Both the position numbers and the translations under genes were made by a program. Below are positions 10,639 through 21,791 of a DNA stretch of 64,000 nt, in pieces. The notes beneath the pieces are model-generated. The model saw only the letters and a program-made list of their open reading frames with translations, was not told the origin of the DNA and searched no databases. Source of the stretch: Planctomycetota bacterium (GTDB taxonomy: Bacteria; Planctomycetota; Planctomycetia; Pirellulales; Pirellulaceae); the NCBI GenBank assembly GCA_963205385.1, contig CAUJKE010000115.1:1-64000 (forward strand), written 5' to 3'. The first letter of the stretch is position 1. Every line of letters begins with the position of its first letter.

Positions 10639-12372
10639 CTAATCCTGGGTTTCTTCGACAACTTCCTGAGACGCCGCGGCAGGCGACTGCCGAAACGCAA
10701 ACGGCATCAACCTGCGCAAGAAGGACTTCACCGTTGATTCCTCGTCAGCGGGCGACTCCTCAGGCGACGAAACGAGGACCACCGGCGGCGGAGCATCCAC
10801 CGCATGGACCCAACGGTCCATCTCCTGGTAACTCGCGAAGCCAGGCGCGGCCATGACTACCTGCTTCCAGCGCGCGCGGTGCGCTTCAGAAACACTGCCG
10901 ACGCGGGCAGTCTCCAGATGCACGACACGATCGGTATAACGAATTCTCGCCTCGACGCTGATGCGACCTTGCGAATTATAAGCGTAGGTCACTTCGACAG
11001 GCCATTGATCGGTCATATCCGGGGGCAAGTTGCGAATGGCGACGCGGCCGATGAGCACACACTTCTCAGGATCGGTGCTTTCCCCTTCCAGCACTTTGAT
11101 GATGATGGAATGTTGATTATTTTGCCGTGTGGCAAAGTCGCGCGTCACCTTGGCGGGAAGCGGCGTTCCGCGCGGCAAAAGGATCTTGTTGATCTTGCGG
11201 CCGTCGTCTGGATCGACACCTTCGATTCCCAAGCTATGCGTACTGACATTGATCAAATCAAAGTGCGGCATGCGGCCGATCGCTTCCCCGACTTGCAATA
11301 AATTCGCGGCGAAGAGCGCCGCGCCGCGCGCGACCGCTTCATCGGGGCTGATGCGCCCATCCGGCTCTTTGCCAAACTTCTTCCGCAAGGCTTGCGAAAT
11401 CATAGGCATCCGCGTAGCGCCGCCGACGAGCAGAAGTTGCGTGAGCTCGCCGGTTTTCCAGCCTGCGGTCGCAAACAGTCGCGCGCACAGCGCCAGCGTC
11501 TTGTCGAGCAAGTCCGCTGTCATCTCCTCAAACTCGGCGCGCGTGACGCGAACTTTGGAGATTTTGCCCTCGAAGGTGAGTGACACCGTCGTGTGGCTGC
11601 GGAGGCTCAGCGCGACTTTGGCGCGCACCGCAAGTTGCAATAGGACATCGAGCCCCGCAGCCGTATCGCGCGGATCGATCTCGTGCTCCCGGATAAAACA
11701 TTCCGCGAAGCGATCCGCCAAACGCATGTCCCAATCGTGACCCCCCAGGTCGGGCAAGTGATCGGTCGCGACGGTGCGAATGGTCCCGTCCGCAATTTCG
11801 ATCAACGTGGCTTCAAACGTGTATCCACCGAGGTCGTAAATGAGGAATCGAGCGGGCGCGGCGGGGTTCACCTGAGGGTCGAACAGCGGCGTGTGTTCAC
11901 CATAGGCCACGACGGCGGCCACCGGTTCGTTCATAATATCCAGCACTCGCAAGCCAGCCATTTCGCCGGCGGCGGCGGTTGCTTGCCGTTGCGCCTCGTT
12001 AAAATGGGCGGGCACCGTAATCACGACGCCCCCTTCATTCCCCAGCCCATACAGCAACGACAAACGGAGTTGGTTCAGAATGCAAGCTTGCAACACTTCC
12101 GGTGGCACGCGGAGGCCATTGATCGGCTGATGATAGTAGGGCTGCCCCATGTCCCGTTTGGGACACGCCGCCAGGTACGAAGCCCGCGAGCGCCCGCGTA
12201 AGCGAGCTTCCTGTCCGACCACCGTGCGATCGACATCGAATAACACCACGCTCGGCACAAGGCATTCGCCTTCGCGGTCGCGGAGGATTTCAGAATGCCC
12301 GGCGGCGTTGACCCTGGCCGCAACCGTGTGCGTCGTCCCCAGATCGATGCCTACCGCAAACAAATTCGACAT
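10639..12372 (-). CDS. Hsp70 family protein (DnaK-like)
   Basis: [27 protein letters not shown] and [13 protein letters not shown] motifs; shortened C-terminus relative to DnaK. Confidence 0.9.
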   Translation of the reverse strand: MSNLFAVGIDLGTTHTVAARVNAAGHSEILRDREGECLVPSVVLFDVDRTVVGQEARLRGRSRASYLAACPKRDMGQPYYHQPINGLRVPPEVLQACILNQLRLSLLYGLGNEGGVVITVPAHFNEAQRQATAAAGEMAGLRVLDIMNEPVAAVVAYGEHTPLFDPQVNPAAPARFLIYDLGGYTFEATLIEIADGTIRTVATDHLPDLGGHDWDMRLADRFAECFIREHEIDPRDTAAGLDVLLQLAVRAKVALSLRSHTTVSLTFEGKISKVRVTRAEFEEMTADLLDKTLALCARLFATAGWKTGELTQLLLVGGATRMPMISQALRKKFGKEPDGRISPDEAVARGAALFAANLLQVGEAIGRMPHFDLINVSTHSLGIEGVDPDDGRKINKILLPRGTPLPAKVTRDFATRQNNQHSIIIKVLEGESTDPEKCVLIGRVAIRNLPPDMTDQWPVEVTYAYNSQGRISVEARIRYTDRVVHLETARVGSVSEAHRARWKQVVMAAPGFASYQEMDRWVHAVDAPPPVVLVSSPEESPADEESTVKSFLRRLMPFAFRQSPAAASQEVVEETQD

Positions 12373-12553
12373 GGAGGTTCCCTTCCGCTTACAACCGCGG
12401 CCAGATTGTCAGAGGACTCTGCGGGGAGAATAAACTAAGATCGCATACAACATAATAAGCATGGTCGCAGCGCGAACGCAAACAAGTAACGCACCCGGCG
12501 GTTAAAACTTAACGCGCGCTCCGACGCACATCGCTCCGCGGTGGGCGCGCTGG

Positions 12554-12979
12554 TCAAGTTTGCGACTCGCAGAAGGGGACGATCGGAGAAGAGGACTGGG
12601 TCAACTGCGCAATGGTCACGCTCGCGAGCGCCGCTTCCGTGGCGGCATACACCCGATCGAGTTCAGCATGTAACGGACAAAGGCTAGTGTGCGAAGGTAT
12701 TCCCAGCGGGCACTCCCGAATGCGTTCCAGCGAACCGACGGCGTTGACCACGTCCAAGATCGTAATCTTCTCAGGACTGATGGTGAGGCCGTAACCCCCC
12801 CCCGGCCCGGAGCGAGAAGCCAACAGGCCGGCACTAATCAATTCCTGCAAAACCTTGTGGAGGTATCGCCGCGGAATTTGCGTGATACGCGCAAGCTGAT
12901 CGGCCGACTCGGTCAACTCTGGATTTCGACCGAGCCAGACGACGGCGCGTAATGCATATTCGGCAGTTTTGGGTAACAT
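12554..12979 (-). CDS. Rrf2 family transcriptional regulator (NsrR/IscR-like)
   Basis: MLPKTAEYALRAVVWLG; PRRYLHKVLQELISAGLLASRSGPGGGYGL; Cys-containing CPLGIPSHTSLCPLH; divergent from NO reductase. Confidence 0.85.
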   Translation of the reverse strand: MLPKTAEYALRAVVWLGRNPELTESADQLARITQIPRRYLHKVLQELISAGLLASRSGPGGGYGLTISPEKITILDVVNAVGSLERIRECPLGIPSHTSLCPLHAELDRVYAATEAALASVTIAQLTQSSSPIVPFCESQT

Positions 12980-13015
12980 CGCGATTTGCCTCCACCCCCA
13001 ATTGCAATCCTACAC

Positions 13016-13105
13016 CTATAGATATAGAATCGCAACCGCGCTGGATCAACATCCGCTGACTCAACCGTTATTATATCGGTTACGTTCCGCACAACTGGTG
13101 CGGAA
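13016..13105. promoter_or_regulatory. Cluster of palindromes in the Rrf2/norB intergenic region (candidate operators)
   Basis: CTATA-GA-TATAG (13016-13027), AACCG-N9-CGGTT (13063-13081), TTCCGCA-N7-TGCGGAA (13085-13105). Confidence 0.5.
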
Positions 13106-13246
13106 AATCCGGGTGGGTCAACGCGGGTTGGTCCGTTCCGCACACATTGGCCTCCGAGTGCGCGCTAATCCGCGCAGGTTTTTGGCCAATTTAGCGTTCG
13201 TAATGCCCATGATTCGAAACCCATATCCTACAAGACGAGGATCGAG

Positions 13247-15475
13247 ATGAAGCGGCTTTGGATGTCCTTTGTTCTCATGATGGTGGCCTCATTTGCCGTG
13301 CTGGGGTGGATCGGCAAACGGATTTACGAGGAGGCTCCGCCGATTGCCGAGCGCGTCGTGACGACCACCGGCGAGGTCATCGTTGACGATGGCCAGATTC
13401 AAGCAGGCCAGAATGTCTGGCAATCGCTCGGTGGTATGCAAGTTGGCTCGATCTGGGGACACGGCAGTTATGTCGCCCCGGACTGGACCGCCGACTGGTT
13501 GCACCGGGAAGCGATGTTCATTCTCGACCACTGGTCGCAGAGCGCGTATCAAAAAGATTACGAAGAGCTCGACCTGGAGCGGCAGCACCAGTTGACGGGT
13601 CGCCTGACGCAGTTGATGCGCACCAACACCTATGATCCGGCGACCGGCGTGATCACGATCGATCCGCTGCGCGCCGAAGCGTTCGAAGAGAATGTCAAGC
13701 ATTACTCGGAGATATTTTCCCAAGGCAATCCGGACTATGCGATTCCCGCCGGCGCCGTCACCGACAAGGATCGCTTGCGACAATTGTCGGCGTTTTTCTT
13801 CTGGTCGTCGTGGGCCGCCTCCACGGATCGGCCAAATGACACGATTACCTATACGAACAACTGGCCTTACGAACCGTTGGTGGGGAACCGCGCGACGGGC
13901 GATGCGGTGGTCTGGACCGGCGTGAGCATCATCATGCTGCTAGCCGGGATCTCCGGCATGGCGTGGTGGTATGCGTCGCGCCGCGCGGAGGAAGAAGAGT
14001 TCGCGCCGCCGACCGACGATCCGCTCGCACGTTGGGTTGCGACGCCTTCCCAGCGCGCGACGATCAAGTATTTTTGGGTGGTTTCCGCCCTGATTTTGCT
14101 GCAAATGTCTTTGGGCGTGGTCGTGGCGCACTACGGCGTCGAGGGGGATGGCTTTTATGGATTTCCTCTTTCGGAATGGGTTCCCTACAGCGTAGCGCGC
14201 ACGTGGCATGTTCAATTGGGATTGTTCTGGATCGCCACGGCCTGGTTGGCGGCCGGTTTGTTCATCGGCCCGCTGGTCAGTGAGACCGAACCCAAAGGCC
14301 AACGCCTGGGGGTGAACGTACTCTTTGGCGCGTTGCTGCTGGTTGTGGTTGGCTCGCTCACCGGAGAATGGCTCAGCATTCACAATCACATGTCGGATGT
14401 GGTTTCCTTTTATCTGGGCCATCAAGGTTATGAATACGTCGAATTAGGCCGGGTGTGGCAACTAGCGCTGTTTGCCGGTCTTCTGCTCTGGCTGTTCTTA
14501 ATGATTCGGGCGCTGCTGCCGGCCTTACGCTCGCAAGGGGAGCAGAAGCAACTCGTGGCCTTGTTGACAGTCGCCACGGGGGCAATCGCGCTCTTCTATG
14601 GCGCTGGTTTGACTTGGGGGCAGCACACGAATCTCTCCATCGTTGAATATTGGCGGTGGTGGGTAGTGCACTTGTGGGTGGAAGGCTTCTTCGAAGTGTT
14701 CGCCACCACCGTGATCGCGTTTGTCTTCATGCGGCTCCACCTCATTCGTCCCGGCGTCGCCGCCGCGGCGGCCTTGCTCTCCGCCACCGTCTTTCTAGCA
14801 GGCGGAATCATCGGCACCTGCCATCACCTCTATTTTTCAGGCACGCCGCCGGTGGCCCTGGCCTGGGGCTCGGTGTTCAGCGCGCTCGAAGTCGTCCCGC
14901 TCGCCCTGGTGGCGTTCGACGCGACGGAAGACTTGCGTCGCTCGCGAACTGCTCCCTGGGTGCGACATTACAAGTGGCCCATTTACTTCTTCATCTCCGT
15001 GGCCTTCTGGAACATGGTGGGCGCGGGATTGTTCGGATTTATGATCAACCCGCCGATCGCGCTGTATTACATGCAGGGGCTCAACACGACGCCGCTGCAC
15101 GGACACGCGGCTTTGTTCGGCGTCTACGGGATGTTGGGAATCGGGCTGATGCTGCTCTGCTTGCGTGTGCTCATTCCCGGCGTCGAGTGGCGGGACGGTT
15201 TGATCCGGTTCTCCTTCTGGGCGCTCAATATCGGATTGATGGCCATGTGCATGCTCAGCTTGCTGCCGGTTGGACTGATGCAGACGCAGGCCTCCGTCCA
15301 ACATGGTTACTGGTACGCGCGTAGCGCGGAGTTTATGCAGACTCCGCTGATGCAGACTTTGCGCTGGATGCGCGTTCCCGGCGACACCATTTTCTTCGCC
15401 GGCGCCGTGGTTCTGGTGCTCTTTGTGGCGGGGCTGAAGTTGGGGTATTCCTTCAAGAAGACCGATTCCACTTGA
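13247..15475 (+). CDS. norB: Quinol-dependent nitric oxide reductase (qNOR), NorB/NorZ type
   Basis: 742 aa fused NorC-like N-terminus (GQNVWQSLGGMQVGSIWGHGSYVAPDWTADWLHREA) and haem-copper oxidase core (HLWVEGFFEVFATT, HGHAALFGVYGML). Confidence 0.93.
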   Translation: MKRLWMSFVLMMVASFAVLGWIGKRIYEEAPPIAERVVTTTGEVIVDDGQIQAGQNVWQSLGGMQVGSIWGHGSYVAPDWTADWLHREAMFILDHWSQSAYQKDYEELDLERQHQLTGRLTQLMRTNTYDPATGVITIDPLRAEAFEENVKHYSEIFSQGNPDYAIPAGAVTDKDRLRQLSAFFFWSSWAASTDRPNDTITYTNNWPYEPLVGNRATGDAVVWTGVSIIMLLAGISGMAWWYASRRAEEEEFAPPTDDPLARWVATPSQRATIKYFWVVSALILLQMSLGVVVAHYGVEGDGFYGFPLSEWVPYSVARTWHVQLGLFWIATAWLAAGLFIGPLVSETEPKGQRLGVNVLFGALLLVVVGSLTGEWLSIHNHMSDVVSFYLGHQGYEYVELGRVWQLALFAGLLLWLFLMIRALLPALRSQGEQKQLVALLTVATGAIALFYGAGLTWGQHTNLSIVEYWRWWVVHLWVEGFFEVFATTVIAFVFMRLHLIRPGVAAAAALLSATVFLAGGIIGTCHHLYFSGTPPVALAWGSVFSALEVVPLALVAFDATEDLRRSRTAPWVRHYKWPIYFFISVAFWNMVGAGLFGFMINPPIALYYMQGLNTTPLHGHAALFGVYGMLGIGLMLLCLRVLIPGVEWRDGLIRFSFWALNIGLMAMCMLSLLPVGLMQTQASVQHGYWYARSAEFMQTPLMQTLRWMRVPGDTIFFAGAVVLVLFVAGLKLGYSFKKTDST

Positions 15476-15536
15476 TCGACTGACGTCAGACGCCGCGTTG
15501 CGTTCAACCTTAGTTCCCTCTGAGGAGACGAGTGAT

Positions 15537-15779
15537 ATGTACTACCTCTACGGATCCAAAAAGGGCGGGCCGAAAAAGCTGGTCGCAACCTTCGGCTCCG
15601 AACAGCAATTGCTCGCCTATGTTCGCTGGGCGACATTGCAAGACTTCGGTGATCAACGCGGCAAGTTTGAACAAGGGAGTGCGCTCGCAAGCTACGACGC
15701 TTGGGAGCGCGCCACCCAGCCCCTGACCGCTGACGATGCCAGCGAGGCACTCTACAATCCCACGCCTTCGATGCTGTAG
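15537..15779 (+). CDS. Small conserved-looking hypothetical downstream of NO reductase
   Basis: MYYLYGSKKGGPKKLVATF... start preceded by GAGGAG; same strand, 62 nt after norB. Confidence 0.6.
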   Translation: MYYLYGSKKGGPKKLVATFGSEQQLLAYVRWATLQDFGDQRGKFEQGSALASYDAWERATQPLTADDASEALYNPTPSML

Positions 15780-15985
15780 GGATGCGGCGCGTTCGGCGAT
15801 CGTCAATCTGCGGCCTCACGCCGCGGCCTCACGCCGCGGCTCGTGTGGATAGCACGTCAACCATCGATTCGATCCCATCCATCTCGCCTGGATGGTGAAC
15901 GCATGGGCGAACGATGCGCGACGACCACGCTTTTTCGCCTTTGTACAATATCTGTGGGTGACTTAACGCTTGCGAAGGTCAGGCG

Positions 15986-17023
15986 TCACGGACGGAGCCA
16001 GATATCGCGATGCGTGGCGATGAATTCGTCGTCGTGGAGGTGGGGATAGAGCCGGTAGACGCGGTCGATTTCTTCGGCCTGGCCGGGACTAAGCGATTCG
16101 TTCTCGTCCAAACACCAGATTCCCGCCAGCAATCCCTGGCGGCGCAAAACTTCGTGCAGGCCTGCAATGCAACCAGCGTAATTGTTGGCGGCATCGAAGA
16201 ATGCCGCGTTGCAGTCGGTCACTTCCACCGCACGACGCATAAGTTCCCGCGGTATTGCCTGATTGCGTCGTGCAACCTCTCGGCATTGCTGGAAGAGTTT
16301 CACGGCTTCGCTGGTCCAAACCGACCAGTGCCCGAGCAAGCCGCCGACAATACGCAGTTCCTGACCGCCAGCAAAGCGATACGGAGTTAGCAAGTCGAGC
16401 ACGATGTTGTCGTCGTTGCCTGTGTAGAGAGCCACGTCATAGCGGCCTGCGGCAGCGGCGGCCCGTACAACGTCGAGCGTCTGGTAACGATTGAAGGGCG
16501 CAATCTTGACCGCCAGCAGGTTTTCAATCTCAAAAAACTCCCGCCAGAACCGATAGGAGAGCACACGCCCGCCAACGGCCGGTTGTAGGTAAAAACCAAA
16601 CAGCGGGATGATTTCCGCGATCGCCCGGCAGTGCTGAAGCAAACTCGTGTCGTTTGCCTGGGAGAGTGCCGCCAGGCTTAGAAGTCCACACTCGTAGCCC
16701 AGTCGCCGCAGCAACTCGGCCTCTTGAACCGCCTGCGTTGTAGGACCGCAGATGCCGCCTATCTTGACCACCGGCCGCTGGCTACCGCGCAATTCCTCGG
16801 CAGCCAGTGTTAAAACCGGCTCGAGCAGTCCGACGCTTGGATCGCGAATAGCGAACTGCGTCGTATGCACGGCGACCGCTAGCCCGCCCACACCAGCGGC
16901 GAGGTAATACCTGCACAGTGCGCGCTGCCGGCGCTCATCCAACTTACGCGCCGAGGTCAGGGCCAAGGGGCAGGCGGGAATGACCAGGCCTTGTTGCAGC
17001 GTGTGGCGCAGAGAGAATTCCAT
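15986..17023 (-). CDS. Dihydrodipicolinate synthase/aldolase-family protein
   Basis: DapA-like TIM-barrel features (VIPACPLALT, ...LLAVKIAPFNRYQTLDVV...). Confidence 0.7.
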   Translation of the reverse strand: MEFSLRHTLQQGLVIPACPLALTSARKLDERRQRALCRYYLAAGVGGLAVAVHTTQFAIRDPSVGLLEPVLTLAAEELRGSQRPVVKIGGICGPTTQAVQEAELLRRLGYECGLLSLAALSQANDTSLLQHCRAIAEIIPLFGFYLQPAVGGRVLSYRFWREFFEIENLLAVKIAPFNRYQTLDVVRAAAAAGRYDVALYTGNDDNIVLDLLTPYRFAGGQELRIVGGLLGHWSVWTSEAVKLFQQCREVARRNQAIPRELMRRAVEVTDCNAAFFDAANNYAGCIAGLHEVLRRQGLLAGIWCLDENESLSPGQAEEIDRVYRLYPHLHDDEFIATHRDIWLRP

Positions 17024-17035
17024 AACAGCTTCGAG

Positions 17036-18088
17036 CTAAAAGTCGCCAGCGCGGTTTTCAAAATGTGTCGGCTTATTGTGCGTCTCGCCGCCGCGACGAA
17101 CCCAATCGGCGATCCAGGCGATCATCTGCCGCGGCCCGATGCGAGGATAGCCGAACAACTGGTGCGCCAACTGGCCATTGTTGAGCAAAGCATCGGTCGC
17201 TTCGCTATTGGTAAGCGTGACCGGCTTATTGAGCAATTGGCCAAACTGCTCAGCCACGCGCCGCACACTAAGCAGTTCTGGACCCGCTAAGTTGAGCACG
17301 CGCGCAGGGCTGGCGACACAATCAAACGCGGCCAACGCGGCCGCATTGGCATCACCCTGCCAGAGGACATTGAAGCTTCCCATCGTGAGATCAATCGGCT
17401 CCTCCTTCCAAACCGCCTGGGCAAGATCAACCAAGACCCCGTAGCGCAGTTCATTTGCGTAGTTTAGCCGCAGCAACACCGTCGGTGTGCCCGCTTCGCG
17501 GCTGAAGTACGCAAACGTTCGTTCCCGTCCCAGGACAGTCCAGGCGTATTCACCGGCCGGCGCCGGCGTGTCAGTTTCCACGGAGCCACCGCGCACGACC
17601 GGCGAGAGGCCGTAAACATTGCCGCTGGAGAACGCCACGATCCGGCTGCGATCGAACTTGCGGCAGACCAGGCCCGGCAAATGGACGTTCATTAGCCACG
17701 TAAGCGGTTCATTGCCGGTCGCTCCGAACTTCATACCGGCCAGAAAGACAACGTTGGGGATGTCGGGAAGCTGATCAAGCTGCTTGGGGTCGAGCAGGTC
17801 GCAGGCGAGTGTTTCAACGCCGTGCTGCTCAAGTTGCTCCGCCAAACCGCCGTGAGTGAAACGTGAGACGCCGATAATCCGCCGCCGCACACCTGCTAGA
17901 TCGCTGGCCCGCCGCGCCATCCTAGCCAGCGTTGGCCCCATCTTGCCGCCAACGCCGAGCAGAAGGATGTCCCCTTCGAGCCGCGCCACCGCAGCCACCG
18001 CCGCCTCACTCGGCTCGCTCAACAGATCATCAAGCTGCGCGACGCTGGTGATCTTATCGGGAAAGCGCGAAGTTGCCGACTGATCCAT
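17036..18088 (-). CDS. NAD-dependent epimerase/dehydratase family protein
   Basis: Start MDQSATSRFPDK; LLLGVGGKMGPTLARMARRAS Rossmann motif; FSSGNVYGLSPV; likely coupled with the downstream DapA-like gene. Confidence 0.8.
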   Translation of the reverse strand: MDQSATSRFPDKITSVAQLDDLLSEPSEAAVAAVARLEGDILLLGVGGKMGPTLARMARRASDLAGVRRRIIGVSRFTHGGLAEQLEQHGVETLACDLLDPKQLDQLPDIPNVVFLAGMKFGATGNEPLTWLMNVHLPGLVCRKFDRSRIVAFSSGNVYGLSPVVRGGSVETDTPAPAGEYAWTVLGRERTFAYFSREAGTPTVLLRLNYANELRYGVLVDLAQAVWKEEPIDLTMGSFNVLWQGDANAAALAAFDCVASPARVLNLAGPELLSVRRVAEQFGQLLNKPVTLTNSEATDALLNNGQLAHQLFGYPRIGPRQMIAWIADWVRRGGETHNKPTHFENRAGDF

Positions 18089-18499
18089 GCTGGAATTCCC
18101 CTGTTGTATCCGCGTCCAGGCGCCGAGAGTTGATTGCACAGGGAGATTTGAAGTCCATGTGCCTCTACCGCCCATATTTGAACATGCGATTGAGTCGCCC
18201 GACATGCCGAAGAATGACGTTGCAACACAATCCGTCGCGAATGAATTCCGCGCGCACGAGCTGGAGAGCTTATCGTACTTACTTACCCAAGTAGACGCCC
18301 CGGCCGTCAATCCAAACGACGGTCGGACCCTTGGGTTTGTCGTGGCGATTCGAGAGAATTCTCAGACTCTTGGGGCGACATGGCAGCACCTCATCCGAAA
18401 AACGGCAATACCAGGTACTACCGCGCCGCAGAATTTGAGCCGCTCCGCCGACCACCGGCAGGTAATCTAAAGTGAGAATTCGGCAAGACTTAGGGAAAG

Positions 18500-18572
<73 letters not shown>

Positions 18573-19088
18573 ATGGCGGTCGGGAGGTGACCGGGAGTTG
18601 GATTTTCCATCGGCTGGAGGGAAACGGTCAGTGTAACAATTTTCCTTCGACTCACAAGGGGCGCGAGGCGTGCCCACGGCGGCGCCCTCCCTTTCCAGAA
18701 AAGTCTTCTGGGCGATCACATTCGCACCTGGAAATCAGCCTGCGACGGTCGGCATCGCTGGAATTTACGCGGATGCTAGCAACGGCCCTCCCTGGCGGGC
18801 AATCGGCGGCGCTTTCGCGCGCGGAAGCAGGCAAACCACGCAAAGCAGGCCGCGACCAGGAGCGGCGGAGCGCTATTATTACGAATTACAATACTAACGC
18901 TGTCGGAAATCAAATAGAACTTCGCGCTTCTACTCTCTATTGCTATACTTCGCCCATCAATGGTTGCTGATCGGCTGATGCGATGAAGACTCGGAGGACG
19001 ACATTGAGCGTGTCGAGATTCGAGATTCATGCAGGCATCGCTGGGGCGCCAACGGAGTAACCGCACCACATCAAGGAGGATCGCGATC

Positions 19089-20360
19089 GTGAAGAACACG
19101 ATGTCGATTCTGGCTGTCTGCCTCGCGCTGACATTCGGAAGTTACGGTTTCGCGAAACAACCCGCACCTGCAGGAACCCTCATTATCATCGGCGGCGCTT
19201 TGCGTTTCGATAATACGGACGTTTGGAGTCGAATCGTCGAGCAAGCCGCGGCCGCCAGGGAACATACGGTCTCCACCAGTAAGTCTGGCGAGGATTATCG
19301 GCCCCGCATCGCGGTCTTTCCCACTGCCAGCGGCGATCCCGAGCAGAGCGGGCGAATCACCGCCGAGGCGCTCAACAGTTACGGCGCGGATGCCTTTGTC
19401 GTTCCCGTGGCGCTGAGCAAGATGGAGATGGACGCCCGCGATGCCGTGGTCGACCCGAAATTGATCGAGCAGGTCACGCGCGCCGATGGCGTCTATTTTA
19501 CAGGCGGCCAGCAAGCTCGGATCGTCGAGGCGTTGCGCACGCCGGAGGGCGCCGACACGCCGATGCTCCAAGCGGTGTGGGCCGTCTACAACCGGGGCGG
19601 CGTTGTCGCGGGGACGAGCGCCGGCGCCGCGGTGATGAGCCGCATCATGTATCGCGACGCGAAACATGTACTCCCGACCTTGCAACAAGGGGTGACGATG
19701 GGGCGCGAGGTTGATTATGGCCTGGGTTTTTTGGATCCTTCCTGGTTTGTTGAGCAGCATACGCTCGTGCGCGGCCGCTTTGCCCGCGCGCTGGTGGCCA
19801 TGCAAGCCCATGGAATTCAGTTTGGCGTCGGGATCGATGAAAATACGGCTATTGTCGTGAAGGACGATCAGATGGAAGTCGTCGGCTACAAAGGGGCCAT
19901 CGTGATGGACCTGTCCGAGGCGAAGGAAGACCCCCAGGTCAAGGGCTTTAACGTGCAAAACGTGAAGCTGACGTACCTCGACCATGGCGACAAGTTGAAA
20001 CTCGATACGCGTGAAGTGACGCCTTCGCAGAAGAAACAAGAGGGAACAAAGCTCGACCCGAATTCGCCGGAGTATCGGCCAACCGATGACGAACACATCT
20101 TTTCAGCCGACATTCTCGGAAATGCCACGGCCGTGGATATGATGTGGAAACTCCTGGGCAATCGCGATGGGGAAGCATTGGGTCTGGCGTTCGACGCGGA
20201 GCAGGCCCTCGCCGAGTCGACCCCTGGTTTTGAATTCCGCTTCTATCGCGGCGATGACACCATTGGCTGGAGCACGTACGCACGCGGCGACGAAACGTAC
20301 ACCGTGTCGAACGTCCACTTGGATATTCGTCCGGTCAACATCGGGCCGCTGTATAAGTAG
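19089..20360 (+). CDS. Cyanophycinase-like peptidase S51 family protein, secreted
   Basis: AAGGAGG 8 nt before GTG at 19089 (alternative ATG 19101); signal peptide; GTSAGAAVMS nucleophile motif. Confidence 0.8.
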   Translation: MKNTMSILAVCLALTFGSYGFAKQPAPAGTLIIIGGALRFDNTDVWSRIVEQAAAAREHTVSTSKSGEDYRPRIAVFPTASGDPEQSGRITAEALNSYGADAFVVPVALSKMEMDARDAVVDPKLIEQVTRADGVYFTGGQQARIVEALRTPEGADTPMLQAVWAVYNRGGVVAGTSAGAAVMSRIMYRDAKHVLPTLQQGVTMGREVDYGLGFLDPSWFVEQHTLVRGRFARALVAMQAHGIQFGVGIDENTAIVVKDDQMEVVGYKGAIVMDLSEAKEDPQVKGFNVQNVKLTYLDHGDKLKLDTREVTPSQKKQEGTKLDPNSPEYRPTDDEHIFSADILGNATAVDMMWKLLGNRDGEALGLAFDAEQALAESTPGFEFRFYRGDDTIGWSTYARGDETYTVSNVHLDIRPVNIGPLYK

Positions 20361-20409
20361 TACGAGCGCGCCGTGTTTTCTTAGACGACTACATGTTAGA
20401 CAACTACAA

Positions 20410-20439
20410 ACGCCCCGCGTGACCGTTCACGCGGGGCGT
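20410..20439. terminator. Perfect 13-bp stem hairpin between convergent genes
   Basis: ACGCCCCGCGTGA-CCGT-TCACGCGGGGCGT. Confidence 0.75.
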
Positions 20440-20475
20440 AACACATGGCGTATAGCGCGGGAACTGGCTTCGCCG

Positions 20476-21207
20476 CTATTTCACTTCGCGAATCTTGATG
20501 TTGCGATAGGCGACTTCGTTACCGTGGTCTTGCAACGAGATGTAGCCTTTGGTCGGCTTGCCAAATCGCTCCATCTTGCCAAACTTGCTCTTGGCGACGC
20601 GCTGGTCCCAATCTTTCGAGCCTTTCACGTATTCGACATACTTCACGCCGTTCATTGTGTGAACGCATTTCTCCGGCGTGATGAGAATCGTCAGCTTGTT
20701 CCACTCGCCGGCCGGCTTGGTAGCGTCGATCGGCTTACCTGTCGCTTTATCGATTTCCGGCTGATAAAGCTGATAGAGCCAACCGGCGAGCTGCGGGTCG
20801 TGGCCGTCCTTGTTGTCCTGCACTTGAATTTCGGGACCGGTTTGCCAAGGCGTGGCGCCTTCTTCCGTCACGTGATACATGATGCCGCTGTTGCCCCCCT
20901 TGGAGATTTTGTACTCCAGCGACAGTTCAAACGCATCGTACTGGTCGTCGGTGATAATATCGCCGGCGCCGTTAGCGGCGCGGGTCAGCGCGCCATCGAC
21001 AACCTGCCAGCCGTCGCTGATCTTGTCCTGTTTATAGTTCCGCCAACCCTTGGTTGTTTCGCCGTCGAAAAGAAGCTTCCAACCAGCCTGGGCTTCTTCA
21101 GGCGTTAGCTTATTGAGCGGCGCGTCGGCAGCCATCAGGCAGCCTCCGCCCATCAGGGCCAAGAGTAAGGTGCAGCCAACGGTCAAGGAGGTCAATTTCA
21201 TGTTCAA
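20476..21207 (-). CDS. DUF1080 / 3-keto-disaccharide hydrolase-family protein
   Basis: GWKLLFDGETTKGWRNYKQ, LSLEYKISKGGNSGIMYHV, ISLQDHGNEVAYRNIKIREVK. Confidence 0.93.
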   Translation of the reverse strand: MNMKLTSLTVGCTLLLALMGGGCLMAADAPLNKLTPEEAQAGWKLLFDGETTKGWRNYKQDKISDGWQVVDGALTRAANGAGDIITDDQYDAFELSLEYKISKGGNSGIMYHVTEEGATPWQTGPEIQVQDNKDGHDPQLAGWLYQLYQPEIDKATGKPIDATKPAGEWNKLTILITPEKCVHTMNGVKYVEYVKGSKDWDQRVAKSKFGKMERFGKPTKGYISLQDHGNEVAYRNIKIREVK

Positions 21208-21791
21208 GGTTCCCGTGGGAAGTTACGCAAGATGGAAACAATACGTCCGTATCGTACTTCCACGCCGTGCGCGTCGCAATCGTCAGCGGATATAGGGAGG
21301 GGCGTCATGCCTGGAGAAATGACGCGGTGTTCAGGCTTCGGGCGACACGCAAGTATATTCGCCTTGCTGAACATAGTCAATATGTATTTACAATTTAGAT
21401 TATGTTTATGAAATATTATCGCCGGTGCGTGATGCGCTCAAGTGGCCCATGTCGCGTTCGCCTGAGCTCGCTTCCCACCCCTCTGAGGCAAATTATTAGT
21501 GCCTCTGCGCATGTGCGATGCAACTTAACCGATTAATTTGAAAGTACTTATGTTATTTTGATCCCGTTGGGTGTTAACATTCATTAGCGTCGATTTAACC
21601 ATATGGGGGGTATTCGTATTGTTGCTTGAACCACCATGACGGGTGGTTTCGTGCCGGTCGCAAGAAGCTCTAGGGCTCAAGCCGCGCAGCGAGAAGGAGC
21701 GTAAACGCCGCTGAGGGGAATCGCTGTCGCGTTGATTGCGCAGAGGCATTAATGTCGGCCGTTATTGGTGGGAGGTGGTTGTTACGCGGGA

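Noticed and set aside
15811-15840. 13-bp tandem GCGGCCTCACGCC repeat
   Set aside because: Real but short two-copy repeat in an intergenic tail; no further support for function.
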